Source: Treponema sp. UBA3662 (GTDB lineage: Bacteria > Spirochaetota > Spirochaetia > Treponematales > Treponemataceae). Taken from it: a stretch of 7,665 bases of DNA. The notes beneath the pieces were generated by a model, which had not been told where the DNA came from, did no database searches, and worked only from the letters and a program-made list of their open reading frames with translations. Positions 7,421 to 7,665 of this stretch are shown here, one piece after another; position 1 is the stretch's first letter, and each line of letters starts with the position of its first letter. The stretch spans positions 1 through 7,665 of the forward strand of contig DFJV01000137.1 in assembly GCA_002373205.1 (NCBI GenBank), read 5' to 3'. A program made the translations under genes and the position numbers.

Positions 7421-7468
7421 AAAAAAAGCCGTAGAATTATTACTCGTACAAGTAATTTTCTACGGCTT
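7421..7468 (-). terminator. Intrinsic terminator in the ureA leader (possible attenuator)
   Basis: Read on the - strand, an 11-bp stem base (AAGCCGTAGAA, 7458-7468, with 7426-7436), a 2x1 internal loop, a 6-bp upper stem (7451-7456 with 7439-7444) and a 6-nt loop are followed by seven T residues (7427-7421). It ends 27 nt before the ureA ATG. That spacing leaves no room for a promoter with a recognisable -35 between it and ureA, so either ure transcripts pass through it or it ends a transcript from further right with leakage. Confidence 0.8.
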
Positions 7469-7470
7469 CA

Positions 7471-7498
7471 TTGACGTATTTGTTATATTATATTTTAT
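7471..7498 (+). promoter_or_regulatory. Weak candidate + strand promoter facing the hairpin cluster
   Basis: TTGACG at 7471-7476 matches five of six -35 bases, and TTTTAT at 7493-7498 is a poor -10 after 16 bp. If real, the transcript would begin near 7505 and consist of the three hairpins, with the two GAAA loops as GNRA tetraloops. It overlaps the - strand promoter candidate. Confidence 0.2.
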
Positions 7499-7521
7499 CT
7501 GTATGGGTTGAAGCGCAGCAA
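7487..7521 (-). promoter_or_regulatory. Candidate promoter of the urease operon
   Basis: On the - strand an exact TATAAT lies at 7487-7492, overlapping a TAAAAT at 7492-7497. TTGCTG at 7516-7521 could serve as a -35 for the latter with an 18-bp spacer. The exact -10 has no good -35. Transcription would begin near 7480 and run straight into the leader terminator. A/T-rich DNA makes chance matches common. Confidence 0.35.
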
Positions 7522-7614
7522 GGCTGTCGCTTCGAACCTAATTTACAAGGTGCGAAAGCATCCTTGTATAATGACGCTATGCTGCAAACACGAAAGTGTT
7601 TGTCAGCATCAGCG
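7506..7614 (+). repeat. Cluster of three adjacent bulged hairpins with shared architecture
   Basis: Hairpin 1 (7506-7538), hairpin 2 (7541-7572) and hairpin 3 (7575-7614) are separated by 2 nt each. Each has an outer 3-4 bp, then one unpaired base on the 3' arm (G7534, T7569, C7610), then 6-7 bp, then an unpaired T on the 3' arm (T7527, T7561, T7603). An inner stem of 4, 3 or 7 bp and a small loop (AAG, GAAA, GAAA) complete each unit. The sequences differ between units, but the plan is the same. An inverted repeat ATTTGTT (7478-7484) and AACAAAT (7625-7631) encloses the set. Its identity is unknown: structured RNA, REP-like, or attC-like hairpins. Confidence 0.7.
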
Positions 7615-7665
7615 GACGCTGAACAACAAATCACCGTAGCTTGGGAATGGCCAGAGCTCTTTTGG

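Larger units (their letters stand above)
7394..7665. other. Intergenic region upstream of ureA without a supported gene
   Basis: The 272 bases to the window edge hold the ureA ribosome site, the leader terminator, overlapping promoter candidates and the three-hairpin cluster. One - strand frame is open from the edge to a TAA at 7488-7490 (58 codons), but its Cys- and Ser-rich product and its complete overlap with the hairpins make a real protein unlikely. The last 30 bases contain the palindrome AGAGCTCT (7653-7660) and nothing else I recognise. Confidence 0.6.

Noticed and set aside
7421..7468. A promoter hidden in the leader hairpin (TAATAAT at 7436-7442, - strand)
   Set aside because: At 17-bp spacing the -35 would be CCGTAG or CGTAGA, which does not resemble TTGACA.
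7506..7614. Calling the hairpins integron attC sites outright
   Set aside because: The extrahelical bases fit, but no core boxes in the order RYYYAAC...GTTRRRY flank any unit; the outer repeat runs GTT...AAC, the opposite order. No integrase or cassette gene is visible.
7506..7631. NiCo or other known riboswitch for the urease leader
   Set aside because: I could not match the hairpins on either strand to any riboswitch consensus I know. The tetraloops favour the + strand, opposite to ureA.
1..7665. tRNA or rRNA genes, CRISPR arrays, insertion sequences
   Set aside because: No cloverleaf, rRNA-like stretch, regularly spaced repeat array or transposase frame was seen on either strand.

Overview
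The window carries two linked parts of one physiology, uptake of urea and its hydrolysis. On the + strand (1-2247) lies the 3' end of an ATP-driven urea importer operon: the C-terminal part of the permease UrtC, then the two ATPases UrtD and UrtE. On the - strand (2333-7393) lies a complete seven-gene urease operon in the order ureA-ureB-ureC-ureE-ureF-ureG-ureD: three structural subunits followed by four nickel-insertion accessory proteins. The two units converge on an 85-bp spacer that holds a strong hairpin terminator.

Layout: 1-705 urtC (5' end cut off by the window), 717-1559 urtD, 1552-2247 urtE, 2259-2326 terminator, 2333-3193 ureD, 3197-3817 ureG, 3856-4521 ureF, 4511-5026 ureE, 5035-6762 ureC, 6759-7067 ureB, 7079-7393 ureA, 7394-7665 non-coding. 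Genes within each unit are tightly packed, with overlaps of 4, 8 and 11 nt and gaps of 3 to 38 nt, so translational coupling is likely. All nickel ligands and catalytic residues of UreC, the P-loop and CPH motif of UreG, and the His-rich tail of UreE are intact. The system therefore looks functional.

How it works together (known for the families): UrtC, D and E with the unseen UrtA (binding protein) and UrtB (second permease) import urea. UreABC splits it to ammonia and carbamate, giving usable nitrogen. UreE delivers nickel, UreG supplies GTP-driven energy, and UreF and UreD form the scaffold on the apo-enzyme. No nickel transporter or nitrogen regulator is visible here.

The right end (7394-7665) is the most unusual part. 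A textbook intrinsic terminator (7421-7468) sits on the - strand inside the apparent ureA leader, between a candidate promoter and the ureA start. Beyond it lie three back-to-back hairpins (7506-7614) of different sequence but the same architecture, each with two single-base bulges on the same arm and a 3-4-nt loop. A 7-bp inverted repeat encloses the set. This looks like a structured RNA, or a mobile hairpin family of REP or integron attC type, and matches nothing I can name with certainty.

Organism: moderate-to-low GC, A/T-rich codon choice, clear AGGAGG-type ribosome sites and unfused ureA and ureB. My best guess is a gut or rumen bacterium, possibly a Treponema-like spirochaete. This is a weak inference, and a Clostridia-type Firmicute cannot be excluded.
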